IMG/VR virus record: IMGVR_UViG_3300046009_007993
Span: 1 to 30,975 of that record
DNA length: 30,975 nucleotides
Origin: a virus
Strand: one strand, 5' to 3'
Below are positions 1 through 6,325 of this stretch, piece after piece (within the stretch, counting starts at the first letter, position 1; every line of letters begins with the position of its first letter). The translations under genes were made by a program, and so were the position numbers. A model generated the notes under the pieces. That model saw only the letters and a program-made list of their open reading frames with translations. It was not told the DNA's origin and did no database searches.

Positions 1-1162
1 TCTGTTGAAAATCTTCATCAGTTTCTGTTGGAAAACCCACAATCATCAACAGGTACATTTTTATATTGTACTTGCTGTACATTTTTAAAGTAAAATCTAA
101 ATCACGATTGGTAAAGCCCTTACGCATGGCTGTGCGTACTTTGTCACTGCCGGTTTCTACTCCAATGGCCATTGCATCAGCACCGGCTCGACCCATTAAC
201 TCAAAGTCATGTTCAGTGAAATTTTTAACATGGTGAATCACAGCATGACTACTGTAACTCAAATAACGATCTGGTAAGTTATGTTGTTTGTAGTAATCTA
301 ACAATGTTTGATTAAACTCTCTGAATACCGGAATGTCCCCATTGCACAAAGCATCATGAAAAAAGAAGTTACGCACGCCATAGGTTTCATAGTAGTGTAT
401 GAGTTCATTGGCAAGTTTGCGACCTTGCTTTACTCTATATCCGCCTGCCATGGTGGGAATATCGCAAAACACGCATTTCCTAAAACACCCTCTACTGCTT
501 TCCATTGGTAAAACACCGTGATCAAAACCGCTTTGATATTGATCAATTTGATAATCACTGAAATCCATGTAGGCATGATCAGAAACCTCTGTGGTCAACG
601 CCATGGTATCTGTGTTAATACCTTGCACGTTGTAATTGCCTTTGATAAGCTCTGGGATGGTACTTTCTGCTTCACCGCGAATCCAATGATCAATCAAACC
701 TAGATCTTTGAGTTCGTGTGCAAAATCTGGGCGACCGCTGTAACTGCCGTGTTCTGCATAGATCAATCCTTGTCCACCAATTATGATTTCAGCTTGACAT
801 TGACTGCGAAGTGTTTTTAAAAACTCTCGTGTGAATCTTTGTGCTTGCCAAGTAAACACACTGAGAAAAATTTTTTCTGGTTTGTGTTCTAATACTTGTT
901 CAGCACATGCTTGTAAAAACTTTGAAAAACATTGTTGAGCTGGTTGGCCAAGATTTCTATTAGGCAAGAACAAATGATCATCAATCTCAGCAAATACTTC
1001 GGGGCTAACTTGTTGGTTAAAGTCTGAAAAGTATTTTAGATTTAGATCAATTACTGTGCTGCTTTTGCCGTGTTGGTTAAGGATACTTTTTATAATCGCA
1101 GGAGCCGCTGCTGGTCTAACCGGCGCTACTCTTGGTACACTAAGTATCACAGCATAGGTCAT
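1..1162 (-). CDS. B12-binding-type radical SAM protein, C-terminus beyond window
   Basis: I translated this from the minus strand; 387 codons are in the window and the 3' end runs off the left edge. The N-terminal ~200 residues look like the Rossmann-like cobalamin-binding domain of B12-dependent radical SAM enzymes (an EIIIGGQGL turn after an FLSVFTWQ strand), but I do not see the DxHxxG cobalamin-ligand motif. The 4Fe-4S motif CxxxCxxC is C226, C230, C233 within SRGCFRKCVFCDIP. Two further family motifs follow: AIGVETGSDKV and, near the edge, MIVGFPTETDEDF. Such enzymes cleave S-adenosylmethionine to a 5'-deoxyadenosyl radical, often for methylation of unactivated carbon; the substrate here is unknown. 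The ATG overlaps the gene 46 stop as ATGA with no clear Shine-Dalgarno, so translational coupling is likely. The family is clear; the B12 dependence is inferred. Confidence 0.85.
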   Translation of the reverse strand, partial: MTYAVILSVPRVAPVRPAAAPAIIKSILNQHGKSSTVIDLNLKYFSDFNQQVSPEVFAEIDDHLFLPNRNLGQPAQQCFSKFLQACAEQVLEHKPEKIFLSVFTWQAQRFTREFLKTLRSQCQAEIIIGGQGLIYAEHGSYSGRPDFAHELKDLGLIDHWIRGEAESTIPELIKGNYNVQGINTDTMALTTEVSDHAYMDFSDYQIDQYQSGFDHGVLPMESSRGCFRKCVFCDIPTMAGGYRVKQGRKLANELIHYYETYGVRNFFFHDALCNGDIPVFREFNQTLLDYYKQHNLPDRYLSYSSHAVIHHVKNFTEHDFELMGRAGADAMAIGVETGSDKVRTAMRKGFTNRDLDFTLKMYSKYNIKMYLLMIVGFPTETDEDFQQ

Positions 1163-2916
1163 AACAAATCGTTGTTGTAATTGGTGAATCCATTTTCTTT
1201 AACAACTTTGAGAGTGTTTTCTACACGACTTGCCAAATCATCTTTGTGACTCACTAACCAGATTGACTTGTTGCGTTCACGACTCATCTTTTTCAACAGC
1301 GCCAATCCGTTTTCAACACCCTGTGTGTCTAGGCCATTGTCCATGAGCTCGTCTATGAACAGTAGATTAATGGGTTGATACAAACTTTCCCATACATCGC
1401 GAAATGCCCAACTCATGCTTAGAATAAGTCTATTACGTTCGCCTCTTGACAGATTGTCAAAGTCAAGATCTCTTCCTAGTTCTGTGATTTCTACACTGAG
1501 ATCATTTTGGAAAACCACTGTGTGCGGCAAACCAATGCGATCTAGATAGTAGGTCAAACGTTGATTAAGATAACTTAGATTTTGATTTATAATTTTCTTT
1601 CGTACAAAACTGTCTTTGTTGGTCAGTAGCTTGATTATAAAATCTTGGTGATCTTGTAATCTTGTGAGTTCATTGAGATGATTATAGTCAACTGTTTGCA
1701 ATGCTTGATGTTTCATGTCATCAATTTGTTCTTGATAAGGATCCTTTTCTGTGGATCTAGCCGCATGATCTCGGCGCAAACCTTCAAGACTGTTGCGATG
1801 ATTCAGTGCTTGCTCCAGTGAGTCATAAAACACAGTTGGTGCTACGCCCAGCTCACCTTGATCGTCAAGTTCGTTTTGATGTTCGTTTTTCTGTGTGTCG
1901 TTGGTCAACAGTTGTAGTGCTAGTTCTTGTAATTCTTTTTGTTTCTTTTCTTTGACTGTGTCAAGACTGTTGTCGTGTATTTCTGTGCCACAAGCAAAGC
2001 AACGATGTTCGCTGATTTCTTCAATTTCTTTTTGAAGCTGTTTTACTTGTCGATCTAGTTTGACGTTGTCTGCCTCAATACTTTTGATCCAACGATTACA
2101 CTCGTCAATGATTTTTTTCTTGCTATGAAATTCTTCAAGATCTCTATGTGCCTGTACTTCTTGATCGATGTCTATGTGCTCAAGGCTGTCAATAGCTGTT
2201 TGAAGTTGATCACAATCTTCTTTTTGTTTTTTGAGCCACAGTGTCTGTCTCTTTTGTAAACTGACAATTTGTTCTTCAATTCTACGATTGGCTTCTTGCA
2301 CAGCTCGAATTCGTAGTTCTTCACTTTGTATTTCTTCTTTGGTGGTTCGGTTTAGTTCTTTGATACGATCAGCACGTTCACTGAGCAAAGTTATACCCAA
2401 CAGTTGCTCAATCATCAATCGTTGATCATTGGCTTTCATGCTCAAAAAGGGCTCGGTGTAGGTATTCAATGCAAGTATATGCTTGAACATGTCATGGCTG
2501 ATGTTCAGTAGATGCTCGATTGCTTCTTGTGTTTCTCTACTGTCGCCCTGTGCGTCATCAGTTATCGCTTGTTCTTCGTTGTTGACATAAAATTTTAGAA
2601 TGTTGGGTTTACGCCCACGTTCAATTTTGTAGTCTTTGCCGTTTACAGCAAATTCTAATGAAACCAACATGTTCTTAGCGTTGGTTTTGTTCACTAGATT
2701 GTCTTTGCGTATGTTTGACAAGGCATTGCCATACAATGCATAACTCAACGCATTTATGATGGTGGTTTTACCAGTGCCATTACGACTACCATCGCCTCCA
2801 AGATCTAGGTTTTCTCCCAGTACCAGGGTGAGGTCACGACGATCAAAGTTTATGGCTTGGGTAGCATTGCCCACGCTCATGAAGTTTTTTACGGTAAGTG
2901 TTTTAATATTAATCAT
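1159..2916 (-). CDS. 46: Recombination endonuclease subunit gp46 (Rad50/SbcC-like ATPase)
   Basis: 585 residues, close to T4 gp46 (about 560). ABC-ATPase of the Mre11-Rad50 type that works with gp47 to resect DNA ends for recombination-dependent replication and host DNA breakdown. Visible parts: Walker A SRNGTGKTT at 44-52 (K50, T51), preceded by an acidic/glycine-rich GENLDLGGDG stretch; coiled coil from about 175 to 440; zinc-hook CFAC with C306 and C309 at its apex; ABC signature LSRGE at 489-493; Walker B LLFIDE at 518-523; and the switch histidine H557 in LVSHKDD. The fold order and the CxxC hook are complete, so the protein looks functional. It overlaps the upstream methyltransferase and the downstream radical SAM gene by four bases (ATGA) at each end, placing it inside a coupled operon with no obvious ribosome binding site of its own. 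Confidence 0.95.
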   Translation of the reverse strand: MINIKTLTVKNFMSVGNATQAINFDRRDLTLVLGENLDLGGDGSRNGTGKTTIINALSYALYGNALSNIRKDNLVNKTNAKNMLVSLEFAVNGKDYKIERGRKPNILKFYVNNEEQAITDDAQGDSRETQEAIEHLLNISHDMFKHILALNTYTEPFLSMKANDQRLMIEQLLGITLLSERADRIKELNRTTKEEIQSEELRIRAVQEANRRIEEQIVSLQKRQTLWLKKQKEDCDQLQTAIDSLEHIDIDQEVQAHRDLEEFHSKKKIIDECNRWIKSIEADNVKLDRQVKQLQKEIEEISEHRCFACGTEIHDNSLDTVKEKKQKELQELALQLLTNDTQKNEHQNELDDQGELGVAPTVFYDSLEQALNHRNSLEGLRRDHAARSTEKDPYQEQIDDMKHQALQTVDYNHLNELTRLQDHQDFIIKLLTNKDSFVRKKIINQNLSYLNQRLTYYLDRIGLPHTVVFQNDLSVEITELGRDLDFDNLSRGERNRLILSMSWAFRDVWESLYQPINLLFIDELMDNGLDTQGVENGLALLKKMSRERNKSIWLVSHKDDLASRVENTLKVVKENGFTNYNNDLL

Positions 2917-3572
2917 TTATGTGCAAGCATGAAACGAACAGTGCCATTGAGATAGAACCAATGAGTTACTTGTTCAAGTGGTTCCCCACGTTTGGTAGGT
3001 ACGTCAAAAATCAGTATTTTGTATGGAGTACTTTCAATCATTTCATAAAATTGATCAAGCAACGTGTCAAAATCAGTGTCTGGTTTGTTACGAAGTTGAT
3101 CAAAGTTAAACGTAAACAGAAATCTATCTTTTACAATGTTCATTGCAAGTTCAACTTGTTGCGGAACAAATTGCCAATCAATGAAATGAATTGAACACAA
3201 TGCCATGCCAACATCATATTGTGCTGTGTGTCCTTCACTAAAGCCTGCGTCAAAAAAGTCTATGAAATCAGCTTCACTGTATACGTTGGGGTTAGGATCA
3301 AATCCAATTATGTTTGGAAACCAACGTTTCCAGGTACATTCGCCACAACCAACATCAATCACTGATTTTGGATCATTGTCGTATAAACGGTCAATGTAAT
3401 AAAAAATGTCTTTGAATCCTATTCGTTTGCCATGTTCATAAACCAAACGCGGAGTGATTATCCAGGGAATAACAGAATCAAACACTAGATCATAATATGA
3501 TTCAATTCTAGAATCTAGATCAGGAAAGTTTGTGAACTTTACTTCATTATAGTACGGATTAATTTGTTGCAT
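2913..3572 (-). CDS. Class I SAM-dependent methyltransferase
   Basis: 219 residues. Motif I of the Rossmann-fold methyltransferases is seen as VIDVGCGECTWKRW at 71-84, followed by an acidic residue at the end of strand 2 (D92 in IIGFDPNP) expected to bind the ribose of S-adenosylmethionine. A later ALCSIHFIDW segment is placed like motif IV. I see no DPPY/NPPY or PC motif, so a DNA base methyltransferase is not supported; small-molecule, sugar, protein or RNA substrates all remain possible. The ATG lies eight bases after the preceding stop, with an AGGG about ten bases upstream as a possible ribosome binding site, and its stop overlaps the gene 46 start. In T4 no methyltransferase sits between 47 and 46, so this is an insertion relative to that layout. 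The fold is fairly sure; the substrate is unknown. Confidence 0.72.
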   Translation of the reverse strand: MQQINPYYNEVKFTNFPDLDSRIESYYDLVFDSVIPWIITPRLVYEHGKRIGFKDIFYYIDRLYDNDPKSVIDVGCGECTWKRWFPNIIGFDPNPNVYSEADFIDFFDAGFSEGHTAQYDVGMALCSIHFIDWQFVPQQVELAMNIVKDRFLFTFNFDQLRNKPDTDFDTLLDQFYEMIESTPYKILIFDVPTKRGEPLEQVTHWFYLNGTVRFMLAHK

Positions 3573-3580
3573 ACTAGATT

Positions 3581-4291
3581 TTACCCTATTGTAAAAGTTT
3601 TGTCTACCACAAAGTTTGCGTAATCATCTGAGTACCAATTCAGCCAACTTTTGTCAATCATGATTCCAAACATATTGTAAATATCTTGGAATACCTTGTC
3701 ATGATTAAAAAACAGATCTTCGTATGCAATGATCAAATCATAATCAATGTCAGGTTCAGGCACGTGATCGTTTCTAAAATTATTTAAATATTCTTTCCTG
3801 TTGTCTTGGTTTGGCTCAACACCAAATGCGATAAGCCACATGGTAAGGTAATCATCGTCTGCCGAAGTTGATTCTAACACAGCTGGATTGCCTGTTAGAT
3901 TATAAAGTTGTTCAGCGGCGCCTTGATAATGCTCCTTAGACGGTTGTGTTGACAGCCAGACCTTTTTTTCTAATTGGGTTGCCATGTAGTCCCATAAGTT
4001 TTCGCTTTTTGGGCTGGCAATTCTAATGGCTTTCAAATCATTCAAAGTATTTCTAGCGCGATCTGTGCTGCGATGGCACGGCACAATTTCCCATAGCACA
4101 GGATCGGCCGCAATAGCCTTTGGTGTATTGTGCGGGATGAGCCAACCTTGATTAAATCTGTCTTGAATTTTGGTTCTAGAGTTTGATCCTATGCTGTATT
4201 GTAGTGGAACACATCCCGGGCTTTTACTCAATTCTGCACAAAAACGTTCACCACCGGCACCTGCGTCGTAGTCAACCATTAACCAGGGCAT
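3581..4291 (-). CDS. Unrecognised protein, faintly sulfotransferase-like
   Basis: 236 residues; I do not recognise the family with confidence. A glycine-rich turn follows a hydrophobic strand near the N-terminus (LMVDYDAGAGGERFCAEL, 4-21), which could be a nucleotide- or phosphosulfate-binding loop. Near the C-terminus, IAYEDLFFNHDKVFQDIYNM (188-207) resembles the conserved YEDL helix of sulfotransferases, where the segment follows the catalytic core. Between them is an LWEIVPCHRS segment (67-75) with Cys and His. No signal peptide or membrane segment is visible. The start overlaps the gene 47 stop by one base (TAATG), so translation is probably coupled. Its position between 47 and a methyltransferase suggests a small enzyme cassette, but the sulfotransferase idea rests on weak similarity only. 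Confidence 0.5.
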   Translation of the reverse strand: MPWLMVDYDAGAGGERFCAELSKSPGCVPLQYSIGSNSRTKIQDRFNQGWLIPHNTPKAIAADPVLWEIVPCHRSTDRARNTLNDLKAIRIASPKSENLWDYMATQLEKKVWLSTQPSKEHYQGAAEQLYNLTGNPAVLESTSADDDYLTMWLIAFGVEPNQDNRKEYLNNFRNDHVPEPDIDYDLIIAYEDLFFNHDKVFQDIYNMFGIMIDKSWLNWYSDDYANFVVDKTFTIG

Positions 4292-5307
4292 TATAGTGTG
4301 TTATAGATTTGCAACAACAAACCTCGATCATAAATGTCACTTTCAATATTGGTAATTTGATCGGTGACTATTTGGTCCACACTTTCAAACACAATATCTC
4401 CAGGAGAGAGATCTTGTTCAAAGGCATTGTTCTTGTTCGGAATCAGTGCCATTTCACTGAGTTGATAATCTCTTATAAATGTTTCTTTGATAAAGTTGGC
4501 TTCTTCGTAGCTGATATCAATGTCTAGTTCCACACGTACATGCATCTTGGGTTTAAGTATACTTGGTGCATGATCGATTAAGTGTGCAAGCCCTAGCACA
4601 CGATAAGTTGGTTGATCTGGCCATGCATGATACTCTGGTTCTTTGCCCCATTCCAATATCATCATACCGCGCTCGTCGTCACCTGCGTCTGCAAAATTAT
4701 GTGGAAAACAATTTCCTATATAGGTTACGTTTTTCTTGGTTTGACGCTTGTGAAAATGACCTGTGAATACATGCTCAAAGCCCCCAAGATCATCTCTACG
4801 AATTGATCCGTGATCTGGCATTTCAACCATGGCATTCATTAGATAACCTGGCAATTCAAAATGCCCAAACAAATATTTGCTTTTAAGTTTTGCTAATTTT
4901 TTATGATCATCGTTTACCAACCATGGAGCAATAACGACATCACCACTGTGTAACCAATCATTACATATGACCACATTTGGCAGATAACGAGCCCACTCCA
5001 CACTCTGAACATCGCGGCGGTCGCGATAATATAGATCATGATTGCCGGGAATAAAGTACACACTAGAAAAGTTACTGCTGAGGTGCTCCAGTGCCCGGAG
5101 GCTATAGTTAAGAGTGACAATATTAATACTAGCCCGGTGATTGTGCCAATCTCCGAGAAATAACGCTGTTTCACACCCCTCCTCCTTTGCTTTTTGAGTG
5201 AACCATTTTATAAAATTCAAACAATCATCATTGTGGGCTTGACTATTGCTTTTCAAGCCAAAATGGATGTCTGTGCAAACTGCTGCTTTTCGAAATAGAT
5301 TAGTCAT
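4291..5307 (-). CDS. 47: Recombination endonuclease subunit gp47 (Mre11/SbcD-like)
   Basis: 338 residues, essentially the length of T4 gp47 (339). Calcineurin-like metallophosphoesterase forming the nuclease half of the gp46-gp47 complex. The metal-binding motifs appear in order: D13 and H15 in CTDIHFG; D53 in LGDWHNHR; GNHD at 88-91; GHFE with H148; and GHFH with H183 and H185. The five motifs match Mre11/SbcD phosphodiesterases, so the catalytic site looks intact. After the nuclease core the ~130 C-terminal residues are acidic and probably carry the Rad50-binding helices. No Shine-Dalgarno is visible before the ATG; a TATAAT hexamer lies only eight bases upstream (see the separate promoter entry). 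It follows gene 55 by 14 bases and precedes the 236-residue gene with a one-base overlap. Confidence 0.95.
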   Translation of the reverse strand: MTNLFRKAAVCTDIHFGLKSNSQAHNDDCLNFIKWFTQKAKEEGCETALFLGDWHNHRASINIVTLNYSLRALEHLSSNFSSVYFIPGNHDLYYRDRRDVQSVEWARYLPNVVICNDWLHSGDVVIAPWLVNDDHKKLAKLKSKYLFGHFELPGYLMNAMVEMPDHGSIRRDDLGGFEHVFTGHFHKRQTKKNVTYIGNCFPHNFADAGDDERGMMILEWGKEPEYHAWPDQPTYRVLGLAHLIDHAPSILKPKMHVRVELDIDISYEEANFIKETFIRDYQLSEMALIPNKNNAFEQDLSPGDIVFESVDQIVTDQITNIESDIYDRGLLLQIYNTL

Positions 5308-5315
5308 AGTACAAC

Positions 5316-5344
5316 ATTATACTAGTCATCGCTGTAGTTTACAA
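5316..5344 (-). promoter_or_regulatory. Possible sigma-70 promoter ahead of gene 47
   Basis: On the minus strand TTGTAA (5344-5339) and TATAAT (5321-5316) are separated by exactly 17 bases. The -10 is perfect and the -35 matches four of six. It spans the last codons of gene 55. The expected start site, about seven bases downstream of the -10, would fall within a couple of bases of the gene 47 ATG, giving a nearly leaderless message. It could be a chance match in AT-rich sequence. Confidence 0.4.
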
Positions 5345-6215
5345 CAGTAACTGGCATACTATTATAGTTGCCTCCGCCAGAATTCTGGCGTGTCCAACTC
5401 GGATTCAACCCGTTCATTTCAAGAATATCATCACGTATGTTTTGCATCTTCTTTTCTATGTTTAGGATTCTAGTAAAACTGTTGGTAATTGCAGCGGTAT
5501 AGTATGCAAAAGGATTCTGCGATTTTGATTCATCAAATTGCAAGCCAATTTGTGATAGCTGCAACAGAGCTTGCCCACGCATTTCTTCGTTGTAGGTGTA
5601 TCCACGCCAGTTGCTTCTTGTGGCATAACGTTCGCACAGCTTCATGAGCATCAATGCTAATTTTTTTGTCATCTGCCCGTGTTCTTTACAGAATTCACCT
5701 TTGTCCACATCACCGCGCCAGTGACTTTTACCCACTAGATATGGAACTTTGTGGTCTGTGATTCTGTATTGAAAAAACGGAGGAAAGTTTACTCTTATAT
5801 GCACATGATCTATAGGAGCATCCTCAATGATATCAGCCAATCCATCATCAATTTCTTCCTCAACACTGAGCAAATCTTCTATGTTTGATTTCTTCAATGA
5901 GCTTTTGGTTGGCTTTTTTGGCGCCTTGGGTATGTGTTCCCAGGTCATGATTCTAAAGACCAAATCTGTGTTTGGTATTTTCTTTGGATCAACTACTTCG
6001 CCGGTTTCGCGTTTGATTCTGTCTGCACGATTTCTTCTGGCTTCGGCTATGGTTTTTTGATTGATTTTTGCCACACTGGGCAAAATGATATCAAATTGAT
6101 GATCATTGTCTGGGTCAACAAAAGCACAGTATGTGTTCTTGCTTAGATGTATTTCTTTTAATATGTCTCGGTTGTTTAGATAATTGGTTTTTGGTGCAGG
6201 TTTTGCGAGTGACAA
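5322..6215 (-). CDS. 55: Late transcription sigma factor gp55, with N-terminal extension
   Basis: 297 residues, against about 185 in T4. The C-terminal third carries the gp55 core: RGYTYNEEMRGQALLQL (204-220), then SQNPFAYYTAAITNSF (232-247), NIEKKMQNIRDDILE (252-266) and GLNPSW. This corresponds to sigma region 2 in late sigma factors of T4-like phages, which directs host RNA polymerase to TATAAATA-type late promoters together with the sliding clamp. Residues about 1-130 form an extra segment with a basic stretch (ARRNRADRIKR) and an acidic linker (VEEEIDDGLADIIEDA). The start is TTG: an in-frame TAG lies three codons upstream, AGGAGA sits five bases before it, and no in-frame ATG occurs until residue 90. 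It is the first gene of the leftward operon, behind a strong sigma-70-like promoter. The gp55 call is firm; the role of the extension is unknown. Confidence 0.87.
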   Translation of the reverse strand: MSLAKPAPKTNYLNNRDILKEIHLSKNTYCAFVDPDNDHQFDIILPSVAKINQKTIAEARRNRADRIKRETGEVVDPKKIPNTDLVFRIMTWEHIPKAPKKPTKSSLKKSNIEDLLSVEEEIDDGLADIIEDAPIDHVHIRVNFPPFFQYRITDHKVPYLVGKSHWRGDVDKGEFCKEHGQMTKKLALMLMKLCERYATRSNWRGYTYNEEMRGQALLQLSQIGLQFDESKSQNPFAYYTAAITNSFTRILNIEKKMQNIRDDILEMNGLNPSWTRQNSGGGNYNSMPVTVVNYSDD

Positions 6216-6220
6216 TTTTG

Positions 6221-6226
6221 TCTCCT
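6221..6226 (-). promoter_or_regulatory. Ribosome binding site fixing the TTG start of gene 55
   Basis: AGGAGA on the minus strand, five bases before the TTG at 6215-6213. Together with an in-frame TAG immediately upstream it leaves TTG as the only sensible start. Confidence 0.75.
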
Positions 6227-6234
6227 AAGAAGTA

Positions 6235-6242
6235 TATTTATT
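6235..6242 (-). promoter_or_regulatory. Late-type box facing gene 55 (possibly incidental)
   Basis: AATAAATA on the minus strand, the same octamer as the rightward box at 6300-6307. It overlaps the TACAAT -10 element. If used, late polymerase would also transcribe gene 55 from nearly the same start site, giving positive feedback. It may instead be a by-product of the AT-rich -10 region. Confidence 0.35.
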
Positions 6243-6267
6243 GTACATTTTTTAACAGATTTGTCAA
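6240..6267 (-). promoter_or_regulatory. Sigma-70-like early promoter for the gene 55-47-46 operon
   Basis: On the minus strand a perfect TTGACA -35 (6267-6262) is followed after 16 bases by TACAAT (6245-6240), five of six matches to the -10, with a TG directly before it. The predicted start near 6233 gives a leader of about 18 bases that contains the AGGAGA ribosome binding site. This geometry fits a host-polymerase promoter used before gp55 is made. Confidence 0.75.
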
Positions 6268-6279
6268 CCGGACCTATGT

Positions 6280-6293
6280 AAATCAGCTGATTT
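6280..6293. promoter_or_regulatory. Perfect 14-base palindrome between the divergent promoters
   Basis: AAATCAGCTGATTT, a perfect inverted repeat with no spacer, lies 12 bases from the leftward -35 and six bases from the rightward late box. It is placed like an operator for a dimeric DNA-binding protein. No regulator gene for it is seen in the window. Confidence 0.45.
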
Positions 6294-6299
6294 TGGGTG

Positions 6300-6307
6300 A
6301 ATAAATA
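6300..6307 (+). promoter_or_regulatory. T4-late-type promoter for the rightward tail genes
   Basis: AATAAATA matches the T4 late -10 box TATAAATA in seven of eight positions, and no -35 element is apparent, as expected for gp55-dependent promoters. Initiation about six bases downstream gives a leader of roughly 13 bases carrying AAGGA before the ATG at 6326. Confidence 0.7.
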
Positions 6308-6314
6308 TTGTGTC

Positions 6315-6319
6315 AAGGA
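6315..6319 (+). promoter_or_regulatory. Ribosome binding site selecting the ATG at 6326
   Basis: AAGGA six bases before ATG 6326. A longer reading frame from TTG 6308 would start inside the promoter leader and lack a ribosome binding site, so the ATG is preferred. Confidence 0.7.
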
Positions 6320-6325
6320 ACATAT

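Noticed and set aside
308-703. Two short plus-strand frames
   Set aside because: They lie opposite the well-supported radical SAM gene, one covering its iron-sulfur motif, and resemble no family.
1-1080. High density of GATC (nine by eye in this stretch)
   Set aside because: The density falls to about three per kb near the right end (30001-30975), and much of it comes from GAT-CAA/GAT-CAT codon pairs; without a proper count it is not evidence of a methylation system.
6308-6325. TTG start extending the tail-tube-cap gene by six codons
   Set aside because: It would begin directly next to the late -10 box, before the expected transcript start, and has no ribosome binding site; ATG 6326 has AAGGA six bases upstream.
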